Part shown: one piece after another, positions 55,157-64,000 of the stretch
Layout of the letters: the number at the start of each line of letters is the position of its first letter
Position numbering within the stretch: the stretch's first letter is position 1
DNA from: Adiantum capillus-veneris
Taxonomy: Eukaryota > Streptophyta > Polypodiopsida > Polypodiales > Pteridaceae
Assembly: GCA_014529385.2 (NCBI GenBank)
Contig: CM043944.1
Location: forward strand, 84,038,384-84,102,383
Reading direction: 5' to 3'
Length of the DNA stretch: 64,000 bases
Translations under genes and position numbers: made by a program
The notes under the pieces: model-generated
The model's database searches: none
Told to the model about the DNA's origin: nothing
What the model saw: only the letters and a program-made list of their open reading frames with translations

Positions 55157-56236
55157 ATGCAAGCCGCGGAGAAGGCCAAGAAGAAGTTAAACCAAACGGA
55201 GAAACTGCAAGAGCTGCCACCGTATCAACTGGATTCTGAGTTAGTAAAGGCAACAAAGTCATCCTATCTTTCTAAAGAGAAGTTAGAAGAACACCACACC
55301 ACGGTCTTCACGGGCAGATTTAAGAGTGAAGAAGGGCATTCAGTGGAGTTGCAGCTCTTGCCCAAAGAGGTTTATGATGTCGCAGCAAAGCCAGAAACCA
55401 AAGAGGCTAACCGCTGGTTGGGACTCCGACACTTCTATGAACAAGAGTCCTGCGGAGTGGACTTTCAGAAGGCTTACGAGCTTCTATCCACCATCAAGGA
55501 AGACGGAACTACCCAAATATCAGACAACCAAGGAAACAAGGTAGACGTTGTGATTACAAAGGAAATAGTGGCAGAGGCACCCAGATTGCCCACTGAAGGG
55601 ATGACCATGCGGGAAAGAGAGAGGAAAACAACGGGCATGTTCACATAGGAAACAACTGCAACTACATTTGCCGATCTCATCCACAAGAAGGTGGAAGAGC
55701 CAACCCGTCTGTACCACCAACATTTCCATTTCCTGGCAAAAAGTCCACCAAGGCACATGACACCAAATCACGCCGTGGACACAAATTTTACACAAGTTCT
55801 GAATTCAACCACCAGAAAACCTGTGGACCATGCACAATATGTGTTAACAACATTAAAGGCCACCAAGAAGGAGGGAAAGATAACCTACTTGGGCGCACTT
55901 GAAATCTTGACCAGAATATCCTATCATGCCATCGGCATGGCCGACAACCTATCACCTGCCCCGGATCAGAACACATGGATCTTGGCAGCTCCACCCTCTC
56001 CAAGATCTACAAGATCTGGTGAGCGATCATTTAAATCAGGTGATGAATCCGATGACAGTTCATTCGAGCAGCATAGCAATGAAAGCTCTAACAACGAAGA
56101 AAAAAGAGCTAGGAGGGAAGAGATGAAGAGGAAAGTAGTGGCTACCACCAAGAAGAGCCAACTCAAAAGCAAGCAAAATTTGAAAGAGAAAAACAGGCGT
56201 ATCAACGCACTAGGCAAGCGCAGGGAAAAGACCTAG
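55157..56236 (+). pseudogene. ORF3 N-terminal domain, unrecognised
   Basis: The frame starts ATGCAAGCCGCGGAG and has one TAG (55,646) in 360 codons. The region to residue 160 includes EANRWLGLRHFYEQESCGVDF and a mixed alpha/beta pattern. After the stop come TFADLIHKKVEEPTRLYHQHF, NHAVDTNFTQVLN and YLGALEILTRISYHAIGMA, helical and fairly conserved in style. It ends in a Ser/Lys/Arg-rich stretch. It is not an Athila-type env that I can recognise and has no signal peptide or membrane span here. Function unknown. Confidence 0.6.
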
Positions 56237-57449
56237 AAAAGTGGGTACCAACCGGCTTGAAGGGACTTTGAACGAAACATCATTCTAGGAAAGAGGCCGA
56301 GGATCCCAAGGATCATTTAGAAAGAATGTACCAAGCGGCAGAGGCCTTGAAGCTGAAAGAGGCTGAAGAAGCGGCCAAGAAAGCTGAGGAAGCAGCAACT
56401 CAAGAGCAAGGCCAGACATCTCCCTGACCCACCTCACCACCGTCGGAACAATAGGACCATCCCATGCCCACTCCACCATCATCACCGCCAAACCAAGAGA
56501 CCACTGAAGAGGCCGAGATTGACAAGGAAAGAGAATCTGATTTCACCCACCAAACAGAAGCTACACAACAAACTGACCACGCCGAGTAAGATGAAGAAAA
56601 GGAATCTGAACCAGCACCAGAATAGACAGCCGAGGAAACTCACAAGCCGGCAAATGAAACTGATAAAGAAGAAGATAAAGAAAAGGAGAAAACCACTACA
56701 CATGAGGAAGTAACCGAAACTGAGAAGGTGGAAAGACCCTGCAACAACCGTGGAAACGGAAAGAGTTGAGACCACACAAGTTGTTTCCACTGAGCCAGAA
56801 ACTGCCGAGGTTTCAAAACCTCAGGATGGCCAGGAAGTAACCACCTCTATAGAAACACCAGCAATAACAACACAATAAGAAGCAACATAAGAGGCTGCCG
56901 GCACATCCGAACTAGCAAGACAAGAGGAGTGGTAGTCCAATGATGAAGTCATTCTACAAGTGAACGAGTATGCAAGGCAGATGCAAATCATGACGGAAAA
57001 ACTCCGCTCAACAGCCTTTAACCGCAGTACTAAAGCCAAAGAATTAGAAATGGTCATCGATGCTCTTCAAGGCGAGCTCGATGACAGAATGGCTACTATT
57101 ACAGATCTCCAAAGGCAAGTACAAGAGCTCAAGACTGAAGCAGAATAGTATCAAATAGCACGAGACAGCCAACAAAAGGAAATGGAGGAGTTGGGTGACC
57201 TCCTGACTAAGCTATCTGATGCGTGCAAAGTGAAAGATGAGCAGTTGACAGAAGTGACAAATGAACTTCTCACCACCTCTCTGTCCGCTCAAAAGATTCA
57301 AGTACAATTAGATGTAGCAAATGCATCCCTGCAGTATTCGAAACAAAGGATTAATGATCAGGCCACTTTCTTGCGGCAATTAAGAGAAAATCCAGCCGTG
57401 GCCTCGATCAAGGGAACAGACGAGGTGTATAAAGCACTTGAAAAGAAAA
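56237..57449 (+). pseudogene. ORF3 central Glu/Lys-rich and coiled-coil region
   Basis: A low-complexity Glu/Lys/Thr segment (56,280-56,900) with many stops is followed by a clear coiled coil at 56,940-57,400: QMQIMTEKLRSTAF, LEMVIDALQGELDDRMATI, DLQRQVQELKTEAE, then after one stop LGDLLTKLSDACKVKDEQL and VTNELLTTSLSAQKIQVQL. Heptads of Leu/Ile/Met are visible. The frame is then interrupted by a MITE at 57,450. A structural or oligomerisation role is possible. Confidence 0.6.
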
Positions 57450-57904
57450 TTAGGAAAATTTTGAACTCATTTTTGGGCCTTTTAAGAGTGCCACATCATC
57501 AAAGTTGTACAAAAGAAAGCAACCCAGTAGGCCCCTCTAAATATTTCTTAGAGCCCCATGATATGACTATCATTGGAAAGTTCTTGAAAAATGGATTCTA
57601 AAGAGCCAAGGTCCAAAAAGTTTGGATGACTTCTATGAAAGTTATGCCATTTTTTTTCAATCAGCCAGGTTTTGTTACCGTTACGGTAATCTAAAATCAC
57701 CTTTTTCTAGATCTACATGAAGGCAATGTCCGATACATGCATGCTATATATCAATAGATAGCATTTGAAGAGTAGATTCTAAATATCCAACCTCCAACAA
57801 GTTTGGATCTTATTTGCAAAAAAATTACCGATCCCCACTTTTTGAAAGCTATGCCACATCAACAATTCTTACAAGGCCCATTTTTGAGTCCAAACTTTTC
57901 CTAA
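57450..57904. mobile_element. MITE inserted in ORF3, diverged relative of the 36.6-kb foldback
   Basis: Inverted ends: TTAGGAAAATTTTGAACTCA on the left and, as reverse complement of the right, TTAGGAAAAGTTTGGACTCA. Both continue to TGGGCCTT. The dinucleotide TA flanks both sides. The interior shares TGCTATATATCAATAGATAGC with the foldback element at 36,638-37,071, and the termini share TTTGGACTCA. It disrupts the coiled-coil ORF. Confidence 0.7.
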
Positions 57905-59157
57905 TGAAAACATAGATTTAGAGTTGGAGTTGAAGCTGGAGTAGTCACAACGCAGAGACCTGGCGCTCATGCGGGTCCAAAGAGAGGAGGATCTCCTTAA
58001 AGAGATTGCAAATTGAAAAGAGTAAACCAACTCCTCAGATATGGAAAGCCAGATATACATGAGGAGGCAGGCACTTCAGAGCCGCCCCAAGTGGAAATCC
58101 CCTCGGTCTCATTTGCTGACTTTGAGACGCAGTCTACAGCAGATTCGTGTGGGGGAGAAGATTTTCAAATCCCAGTCATAGAGGAAGACACAGTGCCGAT
58201 GGTCTAGCTGTCAAAGGCTGAAGAAGATGCACTAAAGGAGAAGATCGCCTTGGAGGTAGATGAGCAGTGGAAGGTATCTATGGATTGGGAGTTGAGAGTT
58301 TTACACTCTGTCAACGTCACACAGCTCACTCCCAATCAAATCAATGCTCAATGGCACCAAAAATCCCTACCATACCCTCTCATCAAGATTGAACTCTTAC
58401 AGGTAAAGGAAAGATTATACCAAGATATGCAAGAAGATGGTGCAGATCAAGACCACCCGAAGTGGCAGCTAAGCTGGTTGAACAAGAATCCAAGATACTT
58501 GATTATGTTCATGAGAGCACCTGCGGTCCATACAGAAAGATCAAACATTTTGTCATGTACCTTGAGTAAGGACATGGCAAGCACACGAAGAACTGCAGAA
58601 AAAGAGGCCAACATGGCTGAACTTCCCAGGATGCCAGCTCCTGAGAGAGGTCAAGCAACAGAAGAATACATGGTGAAAACCCTAACGGGCGCCATGACAT
58701 TCTTGAAAAGTCTGCCAGATCTCTCCTACGTAATGCTTTACAAAATTTGCAGGATGCTACTTACTTGCATACAAGTCTTCAATGATCGTGAGCAGACAGG
58801 AGCCCCATGGCTCTCATTTGTGGAAGGAAACAAAGGCCTCTGCTATGATCTAAGTGGACAGCCCTCGGAGGAATTTCTTTATGGCTTTTACGCCTGATGC
58901 ATGTTTTTGCCCTCGCACAATATGCTAGCTTTTGAGGAGGCCTTCTGCATTGGATTTTTCACCTGGCGAACGAAGATATTTGCACCGGTGATAAGCAACT
59001 TCATAGCCAGATTTGTAGGCTACTCGGCAGTAGACTCAAAAACAAAGTCACCATCCAGTTTTTGCAAGTGCCAGACAAAGAACGCAAAATCAGATATGAC
59101 AAAGCATTGGAAGCACTGAAGGACCGCCTCGCCCGCCATCAACCCGAAGATTAATTC
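57905..59157 (+). pseudogene. ORF3 C-terminal region, unrecognised
   Basis: Pieces at 58,013-58,207 (PPQVEIPSVSFADFETQS) and 58,250-58,897, then to about 59,157, with stops and a shift between. The long piece includes QWKVSMDWELRVLHSVNVTQ, DHPKWQLSWLNKNPRYLI and MTFLKSLPDLSYVMLYKICRML. The last piece has FEEAFCIGFFTWRTKIFAPVI, moderately hydrophobic but not a clear membrane span. I recognise no family. The region ends about 50 bp before the polypurine tract. Confidence 0.5.
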
Positions 59158-59191
59158 AGCCCATAAAGTTGTGTCAAGGGACGACACAGGC

Positions 59192-59205
59192 AAGGAGGGA
59201 GGGAA
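59192..59205 (+). promoter_or_regulatory. Polypurine tract of the giant retrotransposon
   Basis: AAGGAGGGAGGGAA lies immediately upstream of the 3' LTR start TGTTAG. It is a textbook polypurine tract and confirms that ORF3 lies inside the element. Confidence 0.9.
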
Positions 59206-60114
59206 TGTTAGCAGTAAGCTAACGTGGACACCATTTTTTGAAGTTCTCCTTGTAAAAACAATTATTATTTTGATAAATCAAGAATATTGTAACTCCTGTT
59301 TTCTTGATAAACCTTGTAATTAATGAGCCGGGGCTACAAGCTTCTGGATTATATCAGCCATTCAATTCCCAGCTTTGGTAGAACTCTAGATTATTACTTT
59401 TGACCACCCAAAAACCTTGGCTAAGGTATAAAAGCCAATTTTTGTAAGTTTTTTATAAGTTTTTGGATAAGAAATACACAGCGTGAGCTAACGGCGCTCA
59501 CTTCTCTCCTTCTCGTGCTTCCTACTCCCTCCCCGGTTGTCACATTGTGAATGCGTTTGTTGCATTGCAACCGCAGGTAAGAGCTTTACGCATTGACGTA
59601 AGGCATTCACCGTATTTCGTAGCTTTTGGCGTCGTTGACCCGCGGCCTAATTTCATCATAACTAGGAATTTATACTTTTAAAATGAAAATTAAGCATAGG
59701 CGGGGTATTGGGGCATCATTGCTAAGCATTTAGATGCATTCCGGGTCGAAAATGACTAGGTCAAAAATCCACTGCTGTTAATAATCGCGATTTTGGAACT
59801 TGATTGAAAGTGGGGTTTGAGGCCATAGGCATGTGTTCTTAGGTCTTATAAACTTGTCCTAGAAGTTTCGTTACATTTGGATGTCATTTGATGATGTAAC
59901 GGATGTGATTTGCTTGCCGATGAGCGATTGGGTTTTGGTGATTTCAGTCACTTGAGTGTAGCTTGAGTTAGATGCAAGTTGTTAGTTGTTTCCAAGAGAT
60001 TGACAACCTCTTGTAGCCTCTATGCACTAGTCGAGTCAGCTTCATCCCATGGTTTGACAAATTAATTGTGGTTCTCGCTAATAATGCAATAAGATAGGAT
60101 GGTGAGGTTAGACA
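59206..60114 (+). repeat. 3' LTR of the giant retrotransposon
   Basis: Begins TGTTAGCAGTAAGC and ends GGTTAGACA (TG...CA), about 909 bp. It carries a TATA box at 59,427-59,434 and a half-copy of the palindromic repeat (TTAATAATCGCGATTTT, 59,778). Downstream bases TGCGT do not match the TTTAT that precedes the 5' LTR, so no target duplication is visible. Confidence 0.9.
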
Positions 60115-60633
60115 TGCGTCCCAGATTTATATAGGGAGTGCATTATGTATTATAAAATATTGTTAGTGTATGAGATGGTCAATCATCGACATTATTGCTT
60201 TGATTGTGTTTTGTAGATAATAATCATCATTTGAATGTAAATGTTGATGATTCTTTGTAGCATGTGAAATTAGTTGTGTCTTATTGTTTTCAAATTGCAG
60301 AGGATGTATAACTAATCATTATATTTATAATTGCGTTGATGATTGCATTTTACTTTTGTATCCATAATGCCATGTAGAGAGTGCATTGCGATGTGTATGT
60401 TTGGTCAGAACATATGAGCTCGATATACGGAATTGACTAGAGTGCATTGCAAATCTCATATTGTGTAGATTTGATTGCTTTCTTAGTGATTGTTTTTCTA
60501 ACATATATTGAAAAGATTTAATTTTAAAAAAAATTGAACATCTAGTTCTTATGTATTAAATTGAAAGCAATGGAGAAAAATGTCGGCACAAGTGATACAA
60601 AGAAGGCAAAGAATTAAAAATCCCCTAGGAAAC
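60115..60633. other. AT-rich interval between 3' LTR and helicase fragment
   Basis: Non-coding, with repeated phrases such as GAGTGCATTGC (about 60,379 and 60,441). No element identified. Confidence 0.45.
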
Positions 60634-61070
60634 ATGGGTTTTGAATCTCAAAGCAAAAAAATTATCTCCCAGATTCGGCTGACAGACAGGCTTAGTATTG
60701 GAGTATAACTTGGCCTAAACAAGTTGAAGGTTTAGCCATACAATTTCTATAGAATCCGTACAAAGTTGTCATTGGTTCATAAGATCTAAAAACCAATCAT
60801 TCAATTCTACAGATTGTAGAAGTTGTTTTTGAGAATGAGAAATACTCAAAATTGGCATATTTACTGAAGCGAATAATGAATGAAAGTAAAGTGATCATAT
60901 TTATGGAAACAAAAAGAGGTTGTGATCAAGTTACTAGACAAGTTTGAATGGATGAATTTGTAGCTTTATCTATCCATGATGATAAGAGTCAAGTTGAACG
61001 AGATTGGCTTCTTTTTTAATTTAGATCTGGCTGTTGTAGATTGGGGTTTGGATGTGAAGGACATAAAGAA
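60634..61070 (+). pseudogene. DEAD-box RNA helicase fragment (DBP2/RH20-like)
   Basis: From ATGGGTTTTGAA the sequence encodes, with several stops and at least one frameshift, the part of a plant DDX5/DBP2-type helicase from the end of RecA domain 1 through RecA domain 2. Visible blocks are MGFESQ, YWSITWPKQVEGLA, NPYKVVIGS, ENEKYSKLAYLLKRIM, KVIIFMETKRGCDQVTRQV, ALSIHDDKSQVERDW and GLDVKDIK. SAT has become SIT. The segment normally between SGK and AARG is missing. No intron interrupts about 140 codons, which suggests a processed or retro-captured copy. Clearly non-functional. Confidence 0.85.
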
Positions 61071-61142
61071 CAAGAAAGTAAAACGACAACAAAGACCACA
61101 CCGACATTGAAAATGAGGTCATGTCTGGGAAGAAATGAATCC

Positions 61143-61154
61143 GGAGGGGGGGAG
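61143..61154 (+). promoter_or_regulatory. Polypurine tract preceding an LTR-like block
   Basis: GGAGGGGGGGAG directly before TGTTGACCC, the usual appearance of the 3' end of an LTR retrotransposon's internal region. Confidence 0.5.
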
Positions 61155-61680
61155 TGTTGACCCATGGGTGAACAACACAACATCATTCAATTTTATTACC
61201 AAAGTTTTATTTTTTGATAGTTATGAAATGGTGAAGATTATGGTTAAAAACATCATTTAAGTTATTCTAGTTGTAGAAGCCAGGGTGAAATGGCACTTCC
61301 AAATTGTAAATACAAAGCCATTTGACCCCTTGAAGTCTATTTTGATTTAACCTATGGTAGCCTTAGTATATAAGTTACCTAGGAAATTTTGTAAAGAGAA
61401 CTTAATCATAATCAAAGTTTTAAGTTGTCATTGACCGTGTTTTTGTGTGTGTGAGAGAGAGTGTAAGCTTCATCCTGATTCTACTTCTTGCTCGCTCATC
61501 GCATTGGAGATTCAATTGCACCATCACAATTTTCTCGGAGAGAGCTACACAACATTGTCAATCATTCCTCGTGAACCGGAGCACGTATGCTAATGCATCT
61601 ACAAGCTATTTGTGGTTGTAAGTGTATCAAATGATGTCTGTTTTTTTTGCATGCAAGTAATCATTATAATTGTGGCAACA
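61155..61680 (+). repeat. Probable LTR (about 526 bp)
   Basis: Starts TGTTGACCC after the polypurine tract and could end at TGTGGCAACA. It contains a TATA-like GTATATAAG near 61,367 and a CATTGACCGTG segment. I found no second copy in the window, so this is a solo or truncated LTR. The 3' limit is uncertain. The helicase fragment lies immediately upstream of its polypurine tract. Confidence 0.4.
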
Positions 61681-62373
61681 CTAGGTAGCTCCCACAACAA
61701 AGGTAGTCATTGATCTCTCTCTCTCTCTCTCTCTCTCTCTTTGTGTGTATGTGTGTCTGTGTGGCTCAACAAAACACCCAATGGGCCCAATTAGGACACT
61801 CTATATATCAAGCTACAGCCACCGCGCTTTAGGGTTTTCCCCGGCGGGCCTGCAAGGAAAATGCAAAATCTCGGTGGACCCGTAGGTAAAACACAAAAGC
61901 GCGGCCAACTTTTTGTGGGTTTCTAGGTTGCTCTAAACCGGCTTGTTTGTGATCATGTTAGCTGTGATTATGTAAATATGTCAACAAGACCTTGTGATCA
62001 CACAAACATTTGGTAACTACGTAAATATTAAATCCATGTCAATGACCGTTCTGTTACATATGGGGTTTATATATAAGCCTATGCCAAATACTGTATGGAA
62101 GAGGTCTTGGCCTATAATTGCTTGAAAAGTGTATGATATGTTTTTATTGATTATTCTCTTCCATACCTTCATCATTACATTGAGTAAACTTTCCCAGTGT
62201 TGGAAACTACAAGCAAGAGAGAACAATGAAAAACCCATAGCCAAACAAGTGAAGGGGCACGACCTAGTTATGGATGCGAACCAAGAGGGAAGCAAAATCT
62301 CCTTATAACCAAGCATGTAGAGAAAGCGGCAACCTTATGAGTCAATCAAACAGCACATACCCAACACAACCAC

Positions 62374-62429
<56 letters not shown>

Positions 62430-63093
62430 AAATCAAGTTTGAGCAAGTCATGCTTGAGCCTCACCAATAATCATAGAAGTAAAGACATAAATAGAGCTTG
62501 GGGAAGAATTAGAGAGACACAAATATTGACTTTGTTGCTACTATGCACATTATCTTAGGGCTATAAGAGCCCTATCACCATACACCCTCTTACAATGGGC
62601 TCCTAGACAACCATCAATACAAGTCCTCAACAAAAACACCAAGCAAGAAACAACAACTTGAAGGATACAATTCACCTTAATGGAACCAACTTGCCAAGAC
62701 CAACTTGATGCAATTTTAAGAACTTTGTACACAATTGCACCCCAATATATCAATCTTGTTGATAAAGAAGAGTAGGCTACAACCTTGATGGAGAGATAGA
62801 GCTCACTCAAATCCTCTCATAACTTGCTTTGAGCAACTCTATGCACCAAAGAGTATGGTGTGTTACAACTAGGATTGGAGTGTGGTGTGTTATGAGTGAA
62901 ATAGTGTAGAGATAATGCATTTTACAACGGGAAAGGGCTCTATTTATAGGTGAGAAGTGCCCTTATTAGGACTATCTCCTAATCAAAATTTGCATAGAAA
63001 AACATTTTTATGAATTTTTTATATGTTCTTATGAGAGTGGGGCTCTCTTGTCTCTTGAGTCACATGGATGGCCTCATGTGGGCTCAAGAGGAG
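61681..63093. other. Intergenic interval with simple repeats
   Basis: No gene recognised. It holds a (CT)n tract (61,714-61,740), a (GA)n tract (62,378-62,427), and segments at 61,825-61,855 and 62,065-62,150 that recur near 40 kb. The ORFs here run through the GA tract. Confidence 0.5.
62378..62427. repeat. (GA)n microsatellite
   Basis: About 25 GA units. Confidence 0.96.
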
Positions 63094-64000
63094 AGAATTA
63101 TTGAGGTGAAATAGAGAAGATTCTAGAGAGGTGAGTGTTTTTTTGTGTGAGGTTGCCTACTCCAAGGTAGAGTAGAGTGGGTGCAATTCATAAGAGAGGG
63201 TTAGCAGTTAGTGTCAGTAATCACTAAGAAAAAGTTAGTAATATAATTACAAAGAGTAGAATGACTTAAAGGGTTGAGGAAAGAGGGGTGAATGAGATGG
63301 GTGAACCCTTGATGTTGTGTATCCTTGAGGAATTTTGGACTCACCTATGCGTAGATTGTCAAAAGTGACCACCGGTCTTCTTCTTCTTCTTCTTCTTCTT
63401 CTCTTCATGCCGCCACCATAGTTGAATACCACAAAGAAAATGAGGGGTTTTATTGATAAAAAAACTCCCCATTTTGTAGAGGTTAATCATGGTTAGGTTG
63501 CTTAAATTTTTATGCATTTTTTAAAAGGTGAAAATAAAATTGTAATATGGGTGTAATAGAGAGAGATATGGAGATGGTGTATATAGGTAGAGATTCAAAA
63601 GAGAGCTATGGGTGTGAGAGGGGAGGGTAATGGTGACGAGGGTTAGAGAAGCCATGGAAGGTGCAGGTTTGAGTGAGGGATGGAGAGGAATGAGTGTATG
63701 TGTGTGTAGAAGTGCGAAATGAGGTGAGAGAAGACTAAGGGTGACTTGTGAGAAAAGTGGGCAGACTAGGGTCCACCAAAAAAATCATATCTCACCGGTG
63801 GTAGCTTCAAAAATTATGAAAAAAATTAGGGAGATTATTCAGCCTGTGGGTACCTTTTGTCTTTTGATGACTCTTCAAATACGGAGTGGACGTGGACACC
63901 AAAAATTCCACCAAAATATGTTTGATTTAGGATGCAAAAGTCTTCCTGTGGTCCCTTTTGGTTGAGCCTCCATGTGGCTCCAAGAGTGTGTCCCTCCATG
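63094..64000. repeat. Dispersed repeat Y, copy 2 (runs off the window)
   Basis: Direct repeat of 3800-4690, starting TTGAGGTGAAATAGAGAAG and still matching at the last base. It includes an expanded (TTC)n run at about 63,380-63,402 where copy 1 has only a few units. Non-coding. Confidence 0.75.

Larger units (their letters stand above)
40805..60114 (+). mobile_element. Giant Ty3/gypsy retrotransposon (about 19.3 kb) with second protease and extra ORF
   Basis: Two LTRs in direct orientation flank a primer-binding site, leader, gag-pol, a repeat-rich spacer, an additional ORF of about 4 kb, and a polypurine tract. Domain order is Gag, PR1, RT, RNase H, HHCC-like module 1, HHCC module 2, integrase core and C-terminus, PR2, basic tail, then ORF3. 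RT before integrase defines Ty3/gypsy. Many stops and frameshifts make it non-functional. LTR divergence (about 13 differences in the first 205 aligned bases by my count, mostly transitions) implies that it is old. I found no matching 5-bp target duplication. Confidence 0.88.

Noticed and set aside
55157-59157. Calling ORF3 an envelope-like gene
   Set aside because: The position fits, but I see no signal peptide, membrane anchor or cleavage-type motif; the coiled coil alone is not enough.
40800-60119. Target-site duplication of the giant element
   Set aside because: TTTAT before the 5' LTR and TGCGT after the 3' LTR do not match. Either flank may be altered, or the LTR pair may stem from recombination.

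Overview
This window looks like a gene-poor, repeat-dense stretch of a plant nuclear genome. The evidence is plant-type Ty3/gypsy pol proteins, a plant-type LINE whose ORF1 carries a DUF4283-like domain and a zinc knuckle, hAT and Mutator-like DNA transposons, a tRNA-derived SINE, many (CT)n/(GA)n microsatellites and an LTR retrotransposon apparently primed by tRNA-Asp. I found no intact host gene. Everything recognisable is a mobile element, a remnant of one, or a small pseudogene fragment (Kelch-like at 7.4-8.1 kb, DEAD-box helicase at 60.6-61.1 kb). I cannot name the species.

Layout. 1-2460 (-): 3' part of a Ty3/gypsy element (copy A: integrase end, a retropepsin-like domain, basic tail), joined abruptly at about 2460 to a protease fragment of a different gypsy family (family C). 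2.66-4.7 kb: non-coding repeat blocks, followed by a 494-bp Mutator-type MITE (4766-5259) with a perfect 9-bp target duplication. 5.8-7.07 kb: decayed LINE reverse transcriptase, then a family C LTR fragment and a Kelch-like pseudogene. 10.16-10.65 kb (-): gypsy gag relic. 10.67-16.6 kb: GC-rich LINE. 20.06-39.3 kb (-): decayed family C gypsy element, interrupted by a roughly 6.2-kb hAT element (25.16-31.34 kb) and a 6266-bp Mutator-like element (32,096-38,361).

The centrepiece is a roughly 19.3-kb LTR retrotransposon at 40,805-60,114 (+). It has paired LTRs, a primer-binding site, a polypurine tract, a decayed gag-pol, and a second long ORF between pol and the 3' LTR. Its architecture is unusual: Gag, PR1, RT, RNase H, two successive HHCC-like modules, integrase core, integrase C-terminus, a second retropepsin-like domain (PR2), and a basic tail. 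After a repeat-rich spacer comes an unrecognised ORF3 with a central coiled coil. The leader before gag and the spacer before ORF3 both carry arrays of units about 286 bp long, each centred on the palindrome TAAATAATCGCGATTATTTA or a variant. This suggests fusion with, or capture from, a partner element that shared the same leader. PR2 and its tail are also present in copy A, so they belong to the family rather than to a single rearranged copy.

The hAT element has a transposase that appears internally deleted. On the opposite strand, converging on it, lie two unrelated ORFs; one resembles the C-lobe of a protein kinase lacking a recognisable HRD loop. Both ends of the element carry arrays of short hairpins and TTTTCGATCGAAAA-like sites. 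Everything here was read by eye: boundaries given as approximate are so, and family names rest on motif recognition rather than database searches.
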